A DNA stretch of 6,943 nt from an uncultured Phycisphaerales bacterium (lineage in GTDB: Bacteria > Planctomycetota > Phycisphaerae > Sedimentisphaerales > Anaerobacaceae). Of this stretch, positions 4,897 to 6,943 are shown piece after piece. Under the pieces are notes generated by a model. It searched no databases. It saw only the letters and a program-made list of their open reading frames with translations, and had not been told where the DNA came from. Numbering within the stretch: the first letter of the stretch is position 1; every line of letters starts with the position of its first letter. The position numbers and the translations under genes were made by a program. The DNA lies in NCBI GenBank assembly GCA_937868145.1, contig CALMMH010000933.1, positions 1-6,943 of the forward strand. The letters run 5' to 3'.

Positions 4897-6943
4897 TCAC
4901 TGCACTTCGAGCACCTTCGCCGGCTCGACAGGCTTGGATTTGATCCCCGGCCAGTCTTGATACGACTGGAACTCGTGTTCGGATCTCTCAAAGGCCATTC
5001 GGTGTCTATCGGATATTTCCGTCAGGTTCTTCATGGCTTGTCCCACCGCCATCTCGGGACGAATGACTTCCGCCTTGACGAACACGTACAGCTTGCTCTC
5101 GGTGTCCGAGTTCTTGATGTTCCGGAACAAACCGCCCACCAGGGGGATGTCGCCCAGGAGCGGGACCTTGGTTCCGCCCTTGTTCTGGTTCAACTTGACC
5201 ATACCGCCGAGGATGATCGTGCTGCCGTCCGGCACCGTCACTCCCGTGGTCACTTCGCTGGAGGTGGTGTCCGGCGGCGACTCCTCGTCCTCCGTTTCAC
5301 GGAAGTCGGACCGGGTCAGCCCGATGTCCAGGCGAAGCAGGTCCCCTTCGCTGATGTGCGGGGTGATGTTTAGCTCGATCCCGGCGTCGTACGGCGTATA
5401 GTCCGTGGAGGTCTGGATCAGCGTGCTGTCGGTCCCCGCCGTCCCGGAGGTGACCGGAATCGACGAAGTCTTCTTTACGTAGGTCGTATCGGAGGTCTTG
5501 ATGATGCCGGGCTCGTTGTCATTGACCAGGATCTTCGGCTTGGCCAGAACGCGGCCGTAGTTCTTCGACTGCATCGCCGTCAGCAGAGCGTTGACGTGGC
5601 TGTCGCCGTAGTAGCCGGTGAAGGCCCCGCTGTCCGACCGCGCCTCGCCGAAGTGACCATCAGGCTGCGTCGATGTGAGCGACTTGATGAGGCCCGAGGT
5701 GCTCGCCAGATTGTTCGCGCTCTGCACCAGGTCCAGATCGTAGTTGAACGCCTCGGTCTTGGTGACCTCCACGAGCGTCACGTCGATCAGCACCTGCGGT
5801 CGGCGCTTGTCGAGCTGCTTGATGAGGGTCTGTATCCATTCCTGGTTCTTCTTGCTCGCGTACACGATCACCGAATAGGTGTTCGGATCGGGCACGATCG
5901 CGATTTCTTCCTGCCGCTTGGTGACGACCTTCTCGATCTTGCCGTCCTTGTCCTGGGTCTGCTCCGTGGACTCTTCGATCAGACTCTGGAGGATCGTCGC
6001 CAGATGATCCGGAGACGAGTTTTCCAGAGCGTAGATCTTGTACGGAATCTCTTCCAGGTCCATCTCGCGGTCGACGTACTCGATGATGGAGGTGATCTTC
6101 GCATGCTGCTCGGGAGTTCCGTTGACCAGGAGCGAATTGGTCGATTCGACGACCACCACTTGCGGCTCACCGACCAGCCCTTCTTCCGTCAGCTCGGTGC
6201 CTGCCGGCGCGACCGTCGCATCGGCCGCCGCCGTGGCGGCCGTGGTCCTGGCCGCAGTGGTCGGCTGGCCTGTGATTCTCGGAGAATTCTGGGACTGACG
6301 CTGCGAAGTGGCGGTCTCCGGCATCTTGTGGATGATCCCCAGCTCCTGGAGCTTGCGGGCCACCTCTTCGGCGTCCACGTACTTCATGCGATAGAGCTGC
6401 AGAGCCCGCAGATCCTGCTGGGCCACATCCAGCTCATCGACCAGTTCTTCGACCATGGTCAGTTGATCTTCTTCGCCGATCATGAGGATTCGGTTGGTTC
6501 GCTCGTCAGCGTCCAGGTACACGCCCGGCTTGGCTTCCTGCTGGGCCGGCTGGCCCCTGGCCAACGCCTGGGCGCGCCGGGCGGCTTCCGCGGCGCGGGT
6601 CGCGGTCAGTCGCGTCCGGTATGCCGCCTCGGTCTCGTTCGGCAGCTTCTCCGGCGTGGACGGCGCGGCGGCATCGCCCGTTCCGATCGTCACCGTCACG
6701 CTCTCCATCTGCTCGGCCAGGGCCTTGACCTTCTCGGCCAGCGCCTTGGCCATCGTGTACCGGAGTTGCTTGTACTTGAACTTTCGCGGAACGCCCGGAC
6801 GATCCACGATCTCCAGCAACCGTTCGATTCGGGCCATACGATGAGCGTAAGCCGTAACAATCATGCTCCGGCTCTCGACGATCGACGTGACGCGGATCGC
6901 CAGGTCCATACTCTGCAACAAATTGTCGGCGCTGGCGTTGTCG
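4897..6943 (-). CDS. gspD: T2SS outer-membrane secretin GspD (5' end outside window)
   Basis: The frame is open from the window edge to the TGA at 4897, giving 681 visible residues. The true start, signal peptide and N0 domain lie beyond 6943, and the TTG at 6921 is only an internal codon. Four KH-like secretin_N modules can be read: about 1-48 (ending LLEIVDRP), 55-172 (ending VEELVDELDV), 178-293 (ESTNSLLVNGTPEQHAKI) and 299-378 (NTYSVIVYASKKNQEWI). The second and third are split by Ala/Thr/Gln-rich inserts at about 83-138 and 203-255. The secretin barrel domain spans about 382-628, with the expected LIDVTLVEV opening, YDAGIELNITPHI, VPDGSTIILGGMVKL and the hallmark VPLLGDIPLVGGLF (593-606), ending LYVFVKAEVIRP. 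A charged tail of about 52 residues follows. In the family, GspD forms the multimeric outer-membrane channel and its N-domains reach through the periplasm towards GspC and the pseudopilus. It is the first visible gene of the operon. Confidence 0.95.
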   Translation of the reverse strand, partial: DNASADNLLQSMDLAIRVTSIVESRSMIVTAYAHRMARIERLLEIVDRPGVPRKFKYKQLRYTMAKALAEKVKALAEQMESVTVTIGTGDAAAPSTPEKLPNETEAAYRTRLTATRAAEAARRAQALARGQPAQQEAKPGVYLDADERTNRILMIGEEDQLTMVEELVDELDVAQQDLRALQLYRMKYVDAEEVARKLQELGIIHKMPETATSQRQSQNSPRITGQPTTAARTTAATAAADATVAPAGTELTEEGLVGEPQVVVVESTNSLLVNGTPEQHAKITSIIEYVDREMDLEEIPYKIYALENSSPDHLATILQSLIEESTEQTQDKDGKIEKVVTKRQEEIAIVPDPNTYSVIVYASKKNQEWIQTLIKQLDKRRPQVLIDVTLVEVTKTEAFNYDLDLVQSANNLASTSGLIKSLTSTQPDGHFGEARSDSGAFTGYYGDSHVNALLTAMQSKNYGRVLAKPKILVNDNEPGIIKTSDTTYVKKTSSIPVTSGTAGTDSTLIQTSTDYTPYDAGIELNITPHISEGDLLRLDIGLTRSDFRETEDEESPPDTTSSEVTTGVTVPDGSTIILGGMVKLNQNKGGTKVPLLGDIPLVGGLFRNIKNSDTESKLYVFVKAEVIRPEMAVGQAMKNLTEISDRHRMAFERSEHEFQSYQDWPGIKSKPVEPAKVLEVQ

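Overview
The window holds one continuous minus-strand operon for a type II secretion system (T2SS). In transcription order (high to low coordinate) it reads gspD (5' end cut by the window edge), gspE, gspF, gspG, a gspH-like gene and a gspI-like gene (3' end cut by the window edge). No convincing gene lies on the plus strand, and there is no RNA gene, mobile element, CRISPR array or non-coding stretch longer than about 80 bases. Base composition is GC-rich and even throughout, with no sign of recently acquired DNA.

The host is a diderm (outer-membrane) bacterium, because a secretin only makes sense with an outer membrane. The divergent secretin with Ala/Thr-rich inserts, the long pseudopilin leaders and the unusually large GspI-like protein do not look like a classical Gammaproteobacterial T2SS. 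A member of Planctomycetota or a related environmental phylum is my best guess, but this is inference and not proven by the sequence.

Layout: 4897-6943 secretin GspD (at least 681 residues, with four KH-like N-type modules visible before the secretin barrel); 3159-4862 assembly ATPase GspE (567 aa, all catalytic boxes and a tetracysteine zinc motif intact); a 76-nt gap carrying a 9-bp perfect inverted repeat; 1865-3082 platform protein GspF (405 aa); 1406-1843 major pseudopilin GspG (145 aa); 811-1416 GspH-like minor pseudopilin; 1-783 GspI-like minor pseudopilin. Gaps are 34, 76, 21, -11 and 27 nt, so the genes are very probably co-transcribed.

How they work together: GspE hydrolyses ATP at the cytoplasmic face and drives GspF, which extrudes GspG subunits into a periplasmic pseudopilus. 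The GspH/GspI minor pseudopilins are expected at its tip, and the pseudopilus pushes folded cargo through the GspD outer-membrane channel. gspC, J, K, L, M and the prepilin peptidase are not in the window.

The most unusual element is the GspI-like protein. After a normal-sized pseudopilin region (to about residue 140) it continues for at least 120 more residues. This very acidic extension contains a segment resembling the excisionase/MerR-type helix-turn-helix fold (HTH_17), which is unexpected in a protein destined for the periplasm.
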